Shown here: positions 23,745 through 35,666 of the stretch, in pieces
Layout: each line of letters starts with the position of its first letter
Position numbering within the stretch: the first letter of the stretch is position 1
NCBI GenBank assembly: GCA_963070105.1
Contig: OY718805.1
Coordinates: 434,001-498,000, forward strand
Length of the DNA stretch: 64,000 bases
Direction of reading: 5' to 3'
From: Litomosoides sigmodontis
Lineage: Eukaryota > Nematoda > Chromadorea > Rhabditida > Onchocercidae
Made by a program: the position numbers and the translations under genes
The notes under the pieces: generated by a model
What the model was told of the DNA's origin: nothing
The model's database searches: none
What the model saw: the letters and a program-made list of their open reading frames with translations, nothing else

Positions 23745-26700
23745 ACATTCCTTTAACATATCCCTTCCTTCTAATCCACTAATTAGTCGATCAGTGATGA
23801 GACTGATAGTCACAACACTTATGGATTATGAGGAAATGCTTGCTAATTATAACGTATCTGTTCGCAACCTCCTACCCCAAGAATATCCAGAATAAGCGCC
23901 CAATTCAGTGTACAACCAATTCACAGACCTTAGTTTCGATATGCCACCATTGTTGCTTATCAATGTTGTTGGTTTGAATGAATGAAATTCAAATGTTCGG
24001 CTGAATTGGCAGATGTGATGGGGGTTGGGGTGACTTTTTCCGGCAGGAGGGAGGTCTGTCTAGGTAAGGTAGTCTTTTCAGGAATTTTAAACAGTAAAAT
24101 AATGCAACATCGAGATGGAAATACCTATAACTGAGTAAGAGAGAGTGGGAAGGCAATAAATTAATTTCTTATTAGTGAATTGGAATTCCCTCGCAAATCC
24201 ACACGATCGAATTTTGAAGTATAAATTAATCAAAGAATTCTTGAAAAAATATGCCAACTATTGAAGTTGAATGATTAAGTGATGTACTAAAATTGCATTG
24301 ATTAAAACATTGATGAAGCAAAACATTTCCCTACCATTGAAGCAGTATAAGTGAAATTCTAAAAACAAATAGAATGATTTTATTGATAAATTTAAATTTA
24401 ATTAGTTACATATTTCGATTGCGGAAATTATACGGCTTAAGCTAAAACGGGATGTTCGTGGAATTCTCTTTCCTTCAATGCAATTCTCCTCCTTCGTCCC
24501 AGCACGTTATGGAGAAATTTACGGAAACAAATGGTAGCACTGTGTGGCAACCTCGCACAATCATTTCTTTAACTTAAGGAGAAGCGAAATTTGCCGTCCT
24601 ATTAGAAAGCGTAGGAAGGAATTGTTCTTCCTTTATTTGACTCGAAACAGATATAAATTTTTTTTCATTTCCAGTTAACTGCTTAACCTGACTTATTTAT
24701 ACGGTGCAAATTCAAGGAATGGCATCAGTTGTTGTTGCTACTGCTGTTGCCGCAGTGATGCTATCGATATCCATCCTTACGCTTGCTTTCAGGTTGAAAG
24801 CACAGGTAATCATAATAGTTGTAATAAGCCTGCTATTTCTCTCTACCCAATGTTGCAGGACATATGGTGAGTAGCCGCAGGAATATTTCACAGCATAAGC
24901 TACTGAAGGCAAACAGTTATGGAAGAAACAGTTTTGCCTCTACCACTTCTCAATCAAACATCAGTTTGCAAAATTAATTCCTTAGGATGCAAGCATTTTT
25001 CTTAATGTTTTTGAGATTTAGGAAGAGTTGATAATTTTCTCAACTATTGGCAAGAATTAAATCATAGCGAAATCTTACAGCGGCATGCAGGTGTGTGATG
25101 CGGCTCAGATAGAAAGCAGTTTCATCACCAATTGCAATTTCATTCCTTTGGAAGGTTCAACTCACCCGCTAATCCTGGCTCTTAGATAATATCTTCTTTC
25201 TCCTTTCATTCGCTCATGTCGAATGCACTTTGGTTTTGTCATATGCAGTACTACTCCCTCTACTGCAATGGGCTTCTTTTTACAAGCGAATCAAAGCCAG
25301 CAAACGCACCTTTCAGGTTGCGTGTTTCAGGTGTGTGAAGTTGAAGTTCCATGAAAGATAATGCGGTCAGTTTCGGCTAGATAAGCAGTGCAATGAGAAT
25401 ATTGCCTGTTAAATTTCATCAAAATGCGTGCGTTCGCTATCAAGCGAAGTAATATTGCGGTATTTTAAGTGATAAGCGCATATTTCAAGTCACGAGCGAC
25501 TTCGACTTGGCAAAACTCCTTTCAGTAGATTATTTATTGTCAATTGCGGAATATTTCAGTTAATTAGCACTTCTCTTATGTAATCCGACTCAATCAGGCA
25601 ATTTTTCGAACAGAGCAGGGAGCCGATAATGCAGCATTCCTAACTGATCGGCTAACATTCCGAAAAGCAAGCTGCAATGCTACAGTGTGCCGATTTAACT
25701 TATTGTGTTGAACTTTTTTTAAGGGGAGGGGAAAGAAGTTTTTTAGTTGGGAAGCATCAGTGTGGGGAAGTGATTGAGAAAGAAGCGCACAATTAGCGCG
25801 CAGGGACTGTGCGTGGACATTCCTTTTCATTCAGCTTCCTTTATGGGCGAAGAAAAAAATAGGCCTCTAATTCGTTGCGGTTGTCCGAGTAACCGATTCT
25901 TCTGGAAGCGACAAAATTGTGGATTGCTGTTGCCTTAGTTACCTGAAGAGAAATTGTGCTGAGGACAAAAAGGATTTTATTGACTTCAATTTTATTATTA
26001 ACGAATTAGTTTAGCAAAAATTTTCACTTACTTAATCCAAGCCTACCATAACATATAGGTTATTAGTTACGTTGATGTAATGCATTTTCCGAAACTGATC
26101 TCCATTCATTTAATCTGTATACATTGCTCCACGCGAAGCAAATTTTGAAATTTCACTTGTGTTATTAATTAAAAGTGCAATAATCGGATCAAACACAAAT
26201 TCCGTTTCACTTCCGCTCTATCCTATCTTTCGATTTATTAATAAAAATTGAATAAATCACGATTAAAAAAATCATTTCACAATGTGGATTTTAAAACCGT
26301 CTATGACTAGTCCTATGAAATTAGAATACGATTAATTTAGAATAACTAAAGAGAGCATGTGATAACATAAAATCTACTTGAATTTTTTTTTGAAAATTAC
26401 TTTTGAACTAGTTTGAAACTGCTTTCTGAATATTACTTCCCATCCAATAAATTGCAATTGCAGGATTGTAATTGATGAAAGACGACCGACCTCTGTCCAT
26501 CGCTATTTGACACCATTCACCACTAATGTCAAATGATGAGTGGATTAGCCACAACTTGGCAAAACAGGTACGTTTAATCGCTTTCATATCTACTTGACAT
26601 GGTGCAATTCTATACAACGAAGACATATTGACTTCTGGAAATAACACATTCAGCCGCAGATTACAGTTTGATTTTCCAACCAATTGATTTACGTGGAATG

Positions 26701-28101
26701 AATGTATGGTCGATCTACAGTAAGGGAAGGGGAAAGGAGACAGAATATGCAAGGATGTTTAATTCTTCGGGAAGTGCTGAGAGTTACCGGGAGTTTGTGA
26801 AAGAGATTCCCTTTCAAGACATATAAATATTGACGGAGGGAAAAACAGTATGATAGATAATAATTTTCGCTTGCTGTTTTGTTGGGGGAAAATGATGGAT
26901 AGAGAGCAGCAATAGAGGTTTAAGCAAAGAGAAAAGGTGAAAGGGAGTTGCAAGTGAGGGCGATTTCGTTGTGAGGCGCGAACCAATCAGCCATTTCGCC
27001 AAAAGTATACTCGTTTAAAAATGAAAGATGCCTTGTGGCCGGCCATATTGTCCTCACTTGGCTGAAGCCATGTTTTAGCATTCGTTGCTGCGAAATATGA
27101 AAGTGATCGTTTTATTTTTCTTCTTCCTAAACAGTTGCTTAACCTGGCTGGTTATGAAGCAGAACAACACTTAATGTCTTCTGATGCCACTGAATGAGTG
27201 AGACATTTAGGGATGGATTTCGACGACCTCTCATTGATCCTTGTTAAAATCATTCCTTCATTTATATTTCTTGCAGTTAGCAACTTGATTAAAATAACTG
27301 CAACCTTTGCATTTGACATTTCTCTTCTAAAGGAAAAACACGTGAAAAACGTTAAAACTGAAACTAAAAATTTTTGAATTTTTTTGTACACTTGTGCTTT
27401 GCGCTTTGAGTATAACATTTTCATTTCCAGTTTCAGCTTTTACCTTACTGTAGTATTTAGAATATCAATTTAAACTTTACCTACAAATTTCAGCTTAAAT
27501 TTCCTTTTCTTTTTAAACTCTTTTGAAGTTAACTTCTACTTTTAAACTGAACGGTAACCTTTTCATTTCATTTACTGACATATCGCAATTTTTTTCTCGC
27601 TTTTTCAATTTGCAATATCTTCATTTACTCATTTTCATATTCCCTGGCTGAATAATTTATAGGCTCCAAACAAACGTAAAATCATAACTGATAAGTGTAA
27701 CTCTTCCTCCACTCGCTCTCCTATCTTCTCCTTTATGATTTTATAACGTTTCTTTTGACGGCTATCTTCCTTCTACCTATCATTTTAACATGCTATAGTG
27801 AAAATGAAGAAGTTAAATATTTTCTGGAAGTTTTTCTATACATCTGAAAAGGACAGGCGAACAAACAATTGATAAATGCCATCCAACATAAGGAGATACT
27901 AAGGAACTCATGTATTTCATCATTGCTCTTTTAACGGTTATCGATGATGTTTTTTGCAGCAAACGAATTAAAAATGTTCTTTAAGAGAGAGAGAGGATTT
28001 TTCTTTCAAGAATTTACTTTTTATGAATATAAATTTAAATTTTGTAACTAACTTTCTACAGCTTTTGAATGTTTTCATTTCTCTTTTCTTTTGTTTCACA
28101 G
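23745..28101. other. Gene-poor region between rpb-5 and tub-1
   Basis: About 4.4 kb between divergent genes with no exon I can support. It should hold the 5' ends of both; the first coding exon(s) of tub-1 must lie here or be noncoding. At 27134-27199 an acceptor (TTCCTAAACAG) is followed by an open stretch LLNLAGYEAEQHLMSSDATE and a stop; unassigned. Confidence 0.5.
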
Positions 28102-31100
28102 AAGAAATTTATGGAAGAAAGGCAGCGCCAGAAGCGTAGACTTTCGTCAGCTAACATTCGAACGAATGACACGTCGATGATGATGATGGTAACAGAGAAG
28201 AATCGGATGGTAATGTCAAAAAACAGTTATAAACTACACGGTTATAATGGACCACTATGTTTTACATCACCGGAAGACCCGGATCGTATATCACCAACCA
28301 CCGTTTCCGGATCAACCATTACAACAACTATAACATCACAATGCAACGAAAGGTTTTGTTTCTTAAGCGGTTGTAATTCGGATAATCACTTAGTTCCAAA
28401 CAACTACAATAATGAGTGATATCAAAATGCACGAACATTTCGGTATTCAATTCCTCTATATCATATTCATTAATTCCGGATTATCGTTTATTACTCCTTT
28501 TTGATGAGCAATCTGACGCATAAAGAATAAAAGTTCCATTTCGAGCTTTTCCGTTGACGTCTAGCTTATGGCGAGGGTACTTAAGAAGTTCATTAGATTA
28601 AATTAGCTTGAAGATAAAGGAACAGAAGTTGGCGATTGTTTTTATTAATAAAACCAATCATTACAAAACTATGCCTTATTGTTCCATTTAACCTAAAATT
28701 TCATAGGTGATATACAATCATTTTGATGATTTATCATAGTTTTACGAAAAATAAAAGTCGTAATGAAAATTTGAATTTCTTATTGGAAGTTCGATCATTC
28801 AACACGTGCCAACTATCCTCGTAACATTTTTTTTTTTATATTCTAATCAGGACTGTTAAAACTTTAAATAGCTGGTGCACATTATAGTTCTTTGGAAGAT
28901 ACTGTTAATAAATCAACGTGCCACTTGCCAGCCACAGCATTTGTTTCAAACAGTGCAAGTGCGACGTTTGAGCCGGATGATGAACCACTTGTGGAGCCAT
29001 GGAAAGATGAAATTGAAGAGAATGTTCTGCCATTTAAGTTCATTATTTATGCATTTTCGCCAATTTTTTTCTTTTTCTTTTTTGATTAAATGAGTGAGTG
29101 GATGACGAGAAATGTTAAAGTTTTTAATTTTTCAAAATGTTCAATGAAAATATCTCATTACTGAAAATCAAAAATAAGAATTTTAGTGGTTGAAAATCCA
29201 GATATAAGTGAAATTATGACAAATTTGGAAATATTCGTATCGTCGCCAGCAAGAAGAAATGTAACCTACAAATGTCGCATAACGCGGGATAAGAGGGGAG
29301 TAGACCGCGGCATTTATCCAACCTACTATCTACATCTTGAGAAGGATGAAGAAAAGAGGGTATACATACGTTCAGTTGAAAAAATGAATTTTGGAAGCAG
29401 AAAAAGCTGTCAGATCTAAAATTTACTAAGATGTTATAGATTTGAACCAGCTAAGATCGGTTGAAAGTTATAATATTTTGCAAAAGTTTGGCCAAACATT
29501 GTGTTTAAATGAAACAGTTTGCATAATGGAGAGATTATCTGAAGAGCACAAGCTATTCGAATGTGCTTTACTAATTTATCCGGTCACTTCTATTAAACAA
29601 AGGAGGAATAACTGCACAAAAAACTAGAAAAGCCTCTTCTCTGCGAAAAGCATGAAAAGAGTAATTTACATGGTAACATTTCTAGATCTTCCTCTTGGCT
29701 GCACGAAAAAGAAAAAAAAGTACCACAGCTAATTATTTGATTTCAATCGATCCAACAGATTTGAGACGTTATGGCAATTCTTTTGTCGGAAAAGTCAGGT
29801 AAATATCGTTTTGAATTTTGATGATGTAAATGTTAGCATTGTGTTAATTTAGAAATTCCATTTGTATCATCAGTCTAAGCTGCTTTAGTTCTTCCGAATT
29901 TCGTAAGCTTCATTAGATGAACAGTATCACGAGGAACATATGAAAGTGTTATTTCTGGATGGCAAAGCATTTTAAGATCTGCTGAAAGGAAAATGATTCT
30001 GTAATCTTTGCTATTAAGTTAAGCTCACCTAGTAAACCTATTAGTCGATTTTTGCCTGTTTCTTACTATGTCGAAATGCTAATTAATGATTGATTAAACC
30101 AATCAATTATTGTTATTATACCTTGCAAAGTCGATGGAATATTTTTCACGATTAATGATCCAAACGTATCATAATGCACCTTCAATACAAATCAAATATT
30201 TTTTCGAAATTTAGATCAAATGCTTTGGGCACACAATTCACATTGTATGACAACGGCGAAAGTCCGAAGAAGTCATGGGTTATCGGTAATTCCGTAAGAC
30301 AAGAACTTGCAGCCGTTATTTATGTATGAGTACTTCATTTGCTTCACATTTTTTGAAATCTAAACATCCTTTCTAAAATGTTCACATTTTATTGGAGCCA
30401 ATTATGAATGAATGTGACATGTTTAAAAGGAAATATGAAATAACGAAAAATGATTACTGAAATTTAAAGTTGAAAGAATTATAAGAAAAAACTGACCGTA
30501 AACCTTACGAGGCGTATGAACGCATGTTTTATGCGAATCAAATCATTTTTTTCAGTCATTTTATTTTGTGTATCGTTTCGGTTACCAAGTTCTCGACAGC
30601 TTTACGAAAAGTTGGATTTTATGTTTTAGGACACTAACGTCCTTGGTTTCAAAGGCCCACGTAAAATGACTGTTTTAATACCTGGCATTTGCGATGCCGA
30701 AAATTATCGACGTCAGGAAATTCGACCGCTACTAGTAAAGCTTGTATCCACTGTCTGTCCAACCGTGAATTTTATTTCAAAAATAATTAACTACATATTT
30801 TAGTAAACCTAGAATGTGCAAAATCAATCATTAGATGATTAAAGTTTTTTTCTTTTACAGAAGTTTAATTTTTGAGGAACAAGATTCTATTCTTGAGAGG
30901 TGGAAAAACCGAAAAACGGACGACCTGATAGCTATGCACAACAAAAGCCCTGTTTGGAATGAAGGTTTTGTTGTTTAAATAGTGTTCTATTAAGATTTGT
31001 TTCGAAATCAAGAAGAAAAATGCTTAACTGCTGACAATGACATTGTGTAGTAAAATTGGTAAATGTTACAGATACGCAATCATATGTTCTTAATTTTCAT

Positions 31101-31363
31101 GGCCGCGTCACTCAGCCATCAGTGAAGAACTTTCAAATCATCCATGAAGCCGACCGTAAGTCCTCCAGGTTTCCGCTTTCAGAAACGTTTCCTCTTTGCT
31201 GCCGTAACGACGCACACTGTTTTTTCCAGCGAAGTACATAGTAATGCAATTCGGTCGAATTGGCTACGACGCGTTCACCATGGACTTCCGCTATCCGTTA
31301 TCGGCACTGCAAGCATTTGGTATTGCTATGAGCAGCTTCCACGGGAAGATTGCCTGCGAGTGA
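28102..31363 (+). CDS. tub-1: Tubby-like protein TUB-1 (5' exon not located)
   Basis: Tubby orthologue: phosphoinositide-binding adaptor for ciliary receptor traffic and, in C. elegans, fat storage. Exons 28102-28372, 28872-29037, 29179-29359, 29686-29798, 30215-30323, 30630-about 30734, 30861-30964, 31072-31155, 31230-31363. The first seen exon, [16 protein letters not shown], matches the basic N-terminal helix of TUB; a low-complexity linker follows; the tubby domain starts at [20 protein letters not shown] and runs through [14 protein letters not shown] (PIP2-binding lysines), [33 protein letters not shown] and the conserved end [15 protein letters not shown]. The acceptor at 29178 is weak but needed by phase. 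Between exons 6 and 7 no GT donor has the right phase; a GC donor at 30728 would restore it. The N-terminal exon with the ATG was not found. Confidence 0.95.
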
Positions 31364-31419
31364 ATGATGACTGATGGCGCTGTCAGTCAGTGGAACGGAC
31401 GGACAACATCAATGAGTGA

Positions 31420-31425
31420 AATAAA
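31420..31425 (+). other. Poly(A) signal of tub-1
   Basis: AATAAA 57 bases after the tub-1 stop, with a second copy about 30 bases on. Confidence 0.55.
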
Positions 31426-32014
31426 ATGCGAAGGAAGCGACAGCAGATTAAGCGAATAAAATTTTACTTCTTCTCCACATGAATTCAATAAGCAAAAGAG
31501 CAAGCAGAATCCCACAGCGTGTTCTCAGTTCACTTTCCCGATAAGCAGCATTAACATGATTGAGAGGTGACCTGTGCTGAATAACCGGAGCTACAATTCG
31601 GAAACATTCAACTTGCTTGCATTACCATTTAATTACTCGTCAAGTTTAGGCTTGCTGGATGAAATCACGTAGACACTTGCCTACGCATGTTAAATTGATC
31701 TTTTTATTTTTGTGATAATTCCTTTTGAATATTACGCAAAACGACACGTCTCATAAGTTCTTAGCATTAAATACAAACTTAAATTAACCACAAAACAACG
31801 TAAATTCAACAGTTTTGTCCTCTCTCTTATCCCAAAATTTCAAACGAAATGGCTTGTTTTATTCCACGTGCTCGTCAAACCGTTTCTCTTTGATCGTTGT
31901 TGGTCTCACCCGATCACTTAGAGTCTCTACGAATATTTGTGCTTGTGTATTTCATGCAATTATGTTATTTCCACGTGACAATTTCATGTCTCATATTACA
32001 GCTTGAAGCAATAA

Positions 32015-32289
32015 CGTAGCATTTCAAATTTTCACGTACATAAACGGAACCACTGCCACTTAAAAATCAATGAGAATTTCCGGGGCAAAGGGGTTGGAGT
32101 GAAGTTCAAGTTGAACGACGGATTTACACTTTACGACTACTGCTTCGACAAGCCTGCCATAAAGAAAACCCGTTTAGAAAGGAAAATGATTGATTCATTC
32201 ATTCTGGTCGTTGACAAACCAACCACACAATTAAAAGATCATTGTACTGCCATTCTGATAGGTGTCGTCACGCATTTCATCATGCCATA
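32015..32289 (+). other. Coding-like open stretch, unassigned
   Basis: An open frame without an early ATG reads NENFRGKGVGVKFKLNDGFT then LYDYCFDKPAIKKTRLERK and stops at 32289. Composition is protein-like, but there is no clear splice site at either end and no family recognised. Confidence 0.25.
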
Positions 32290-32434
32290 GCGGGCAGAAA
32301 TATTTAAATTATAATTAATATTATCAATTTAGTAATCAACCAGTATTTATGGCTGAAAGATAATTAAAGTGCTTATTGCAGCAGAGCAATAAAGTATTGA
32401 AATAATTGAGAAGGAAGGATCTGTCAACATAGAA

Positions 32435-32782
32435 ATGATCTCGTTGCGCATTGATTTGCAAATTTCAAAAGTAAGATGGGTGCTGAGTAGGACGCTTCCA
32501 ATTTTGATGAACTAATTAATCAATATAAAGCTGTGAAACTTCAAATGGATATTGCTTGCGCCTCCCTCAAATCAAGCAAGGAAGAAGTTAAGGAAGTATT
32601 CAACAAACTCTTCCCTCCCCTGTCTCAGTCTCACACTTTTGTGACAGTCTCACTAATCGGCCAATACATTTCATCAATACCTCAATTTTCAGTGCCGAGA
32701 AGTGGAAGTGCTGGAAATGGATGTCATCTTGGAAGTCTTCCTCCGTTTCTCGAAAGATAGCTCTAAGGAATTGCTTCGCTAG
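32435..32782 (+). CDS. Unrecognised short coiled-coil-like protein
   Basis: Three segments join in phase: 32435-32470 (MISLRIDLQISK), 32491-32595 (DASNFDELINQYKAVKLQMD onward) and 32693-32782 (CREVEVLEMDVILEVFLRF, stop), 76 residues of mostly charged and leucine-rich helix. The first join would need removal of only 20 bases (32471-32490) that begin GTAAGA and end GAGTAG; the second is an ordinary 97-base intron with acceptor ATTTTCAG. An acceptor TTATTGCAG at 32381 could be a trans-splice site. If the 20-base gap is not spliced, translation may start at the in-frame ATG at 32533. Its stop is 18 bases before the acceptor of the next gene. No family recognised. Confidence 0.45.
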
Positions 32783-32790
32783 TTAAATCA

Positions 32791-32800
32791 ACTTTTGCAG
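32791..32800 (+). promoter_or_regulatory. Probable spliced-leader acceptor of the transthyretin-like gene
   Basis: ACTTTTGCAG ends 6 bases before the ATG at 32807 and 18 bases after the stop of the preceding open frame, leaving no room for a separate promoter. Confidence 0.6.
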
Positions 32801-32806
32801 GAAGCC

Positions 32807-33708
32807 ATGTGCGGAAAAAGTGTCTTCTTAATTTCCATCTTCTTCTACCAGCAAGTGACGGTCACTGCACTCCGACAGCAATCTGTTGGTGTCAGAGGTC
32901 GACTTCTATGTGGCAATCAGACTTTGCCAAACACACAAGTGAAATTGTGGAACAAAAATAAAATTGGTTACTCACTGCATACGCATTTATTAACTTATGA
33001 GAAAATCAACACATCCCCAGCCAATTTTATTTTATGCTTAAATTGAAAACAAATTCAAATGTCATCGCAATTATTTCCTATTTCTTCCTAATGTTGGAGA
33101 AGTAGACAGGGTTAAGGAGATTCTAAACAAAGACGCGCATGCGGCACAATTACTATTCCATCACTTTTAGGTACGGATGATCAATTAGCAGCAGTGAAAA
33201 CGAGTGCAGATGGTAGTTATGAGATAAAAGGCGGCATTGGATCCATTTTTGCAATGAATGTTGCTTTGAAAATTTATCACGACTGCGATGACGGGATCAC
33301 GGTAGAACAAACATTAACGCCAAATTATTAAATCATAATGAAAATGATTATTTGATTTCTTAAACTTGTTCGAATTTTCATTTCTCGCAGTTCTCACACT
33401 ATCCCTCCCTGAAACGAGATCACCGTTCCTCGACCCGTTTTTTGTATCGTTGCTTTATCACGCCACCATTAGGTCATTTGTATATCACGCCATCACAAGA
33501 TCGAGTTCTTGAAGACCATTATCGCACATATTAATTTCCAATATAAAACAAGGTGTTATAAACTTTTCAGCCCTGCCAGCGGAAAGTAGTACTCGGCATC
33601 CCGGATTCCTATGTTATTCGTTCTGACGATGTCGGCCAGTGGTTTAATGCGGGAGAACTGAACATGCAATTCAAATTTCCAAACGAAGGACGAAGCTGTA
33701 TAAATTAG
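32807..33708 (+). CDS. Secreted transthyretin-like protein (nematode TTL family)
   Basis: Member of the nematode-specific transthyretin-like (DUF290) family: small secreted beta-sandwich proteins, abundant in excretory-secretory products. Exons 32807-32966, 33171-33301, 33571-33708; 142 residues, the usual family size. The signal peptide is MCGKSVFLISIFFYQQVTVTA; mature protein begins near RQQSVGVRGRLLCGNQTLPN, with the family pattern G.L.C...P.....V.L; then TSADGSYEIKGG and ALKIYHDCDD, and PCQRKVVLGIPDSYV with paired cysteines. All four family cysteines are visible. A poly(A) signal lies at 33916. Function of the family is largely unknown. Confidence 0.9.
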
Positions 33709-33915
33709 GAGACTTATTAATCTCCATAAATTATATTACTTACCACTCACTCACTTATACTACATGCTACCTGTTCTATGACTTGTTAAACAGCAGTGAT
33801 AGTAAATATGACTACATTTATCCAATGAGTTTTATTTGTGCGTGTAGGAGTGTTTTTTCATATTTTATAAATTCAACATACCTACCATTCTATCTCAGCT
33901 TAAACTTGAAATTCC

Positions 33916-33921
33916 AATAAA
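33916..33921 (+). other. Poly(A) signal downstream of the transthyretin-like gene
   Basis: AATAAA about 208 bases after the stop codon at 33708, on the same strand. Confidence 0.45.
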
Positions 33922-35400
33922 AATTTAAATGTCTTTACTGAATAAATTGCCCTTCGCAAGTTGTAATTATTCATAAAAATGACCTAACTTCATAGCTTAG
34001 CCATTTAATTTCTTGTTTTTGTTAATTATTTAAATCTTAAATTACTGGAGTTGGAACGCAGTGCCAATAAAATAGTCAAAAAGCTTTTCTGATTCTTTTA
34101 TTTGGAAAAAAACAAATCCCTCACCGTTGAACTGCAACATTACACGTTGATTTACATCAACAAAATTACTTTATCAACTTAGAGAATTTTAAGTTAAATT
34201 TTATGTAGCAATTTTTTTTAATTTAAGCTACCACTGAGAATTTTTTTTAAAACTGGAATTTTTTTATTGAGAATTCCATTTAAGCTACTTCTTCAGAAAA
34301 AGTACACGCCACTACATAATTTAGAAAACTCAGTTTAGCTAAGGGTAGAGATGAACATGGAAGGAAAAAGGAATGATTTTAACAGAAGCAGAAATCACAC
34401 GGTAACGGTAAAATAATTTTATTCTTATCGTACAAATTAACATTAACAACGCCGTGGCACGAGTTCCTATTGTTCTATCTGATGCCAGATGAATTAAACC
34501 TTTGGCGATATACAGCAGCTTCTAGTTTCACGGATCAAATGCTGGAAGTTTTTAAGCGCACACTTATTCAACTCCAACAAATCAATTTTGCATCCTACTC
34601 TACACCAATTAACCTCCCTATCTAGGTCAAACTTCCCTTCTACAGCCCAAGGATCTCCCAGAACTATTTCTACAACTCATAGCCTCGTACTGCGAGCATG
34701 CTGGCCGCGTTAATTTCTGGCGCTCGTGCATGGCAAGGCTTTTTGCGGAATCGGTAATTCCCTGCGACTTATCCAGATGGTTGTGGTGCAGTGAAGATTT
34801 TTTTGGAAATAGGGGTGAAATTGAGATTTGGTTTGTACCACTCTGTAGCACCTTCTATTAATGCTAAATAAATCAGAACCATGGTGGGAATTTAATGGAT
34901 GCGAAAATTTTCGGGTGTTGGATGTTAGAAACTGTTAAGTGGATATTTTATACATCTACTGAACTTTTTGGGAATAAACATATGCATTTAATGAATCAGT
35001 GTGAAGATGTATGCGGATTGCAAGAATGAGAGGTTTTGAACAATTTTTACTTTAAATTTTGATAAGCTTTTCAAGCGTGCCGAAATTAAAAGCACTTTAT
35101 CTTGAAACCTATTTGTCTATTGCATTAAAACCCGACAATAACTCAACAATTCCAATTAATATCCGAATTGGATTGGGTTTCGACCAATTACTAATTTTCA
35201 TTTGGTTTTTGATTCAATTGTAGTTAATGTCTGATATATTTGTCAATTTTTTAACTTGTTATTTTTTTAAATTTATCTAGTTTCAAGGTAAGCTTTATCA
35301 AACTGAGGTTAACCATTTCTTGGATTTGTCGATGAAAATAATGATAAACTTAGCATTTTTTATGTTTGTAGGATTAGCGCGTGTGTTTTTTAGTTTAACA
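33922..35400. other. Intergenic
   Basis: No exon supported; the open frame on the minus strand at about 34627-34851 shows no family signal and no splice context. Confidence 0.5.
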
Positions 35401-35415
35401 GAATTTTTTTTTCAG
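35401..35415 (+). promoter_or_regulatory. Probable spliced-leader acceptor of NDUFB5
   Basis: GAATTTTTTTTTCAG ends 47 bases before the NDUFB5 ATG. Confidence 0.6.
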
Positions 35416-35448
35416 TTTTTGGGTAAAGCGATCAAGAAATAGTGTCAC

Positions 35449-35463
35449 ATGCGAGGAAACTGA
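35449..35463 (+). promoter_or_regulatory. Upstream mini-ORF overlapping the NDUFB5 start
   Basis: ATG at 35449 opens a four-codon frame (MRGN) whose TGA at 35461-35463 shares its A with the ATG at 35463 (TGATG). Within the predicted trans-spliced leader, so it would be present in the mRNA and could tune initiation. Confidence 0.5.
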
Positions 35464-35580
35464 TGGCAGCTTTCAGCAAGCTTGCAAAGCGGTGGCTTTA
35501 TAGCTCGCGATTAACTAGTATGCTTTACGAATTTGCACATCCTAATTGGTGTACTGTTGTAATAAATGGTTTTGCAAGTG

Positions 35581-35666
<86 letters not shown>

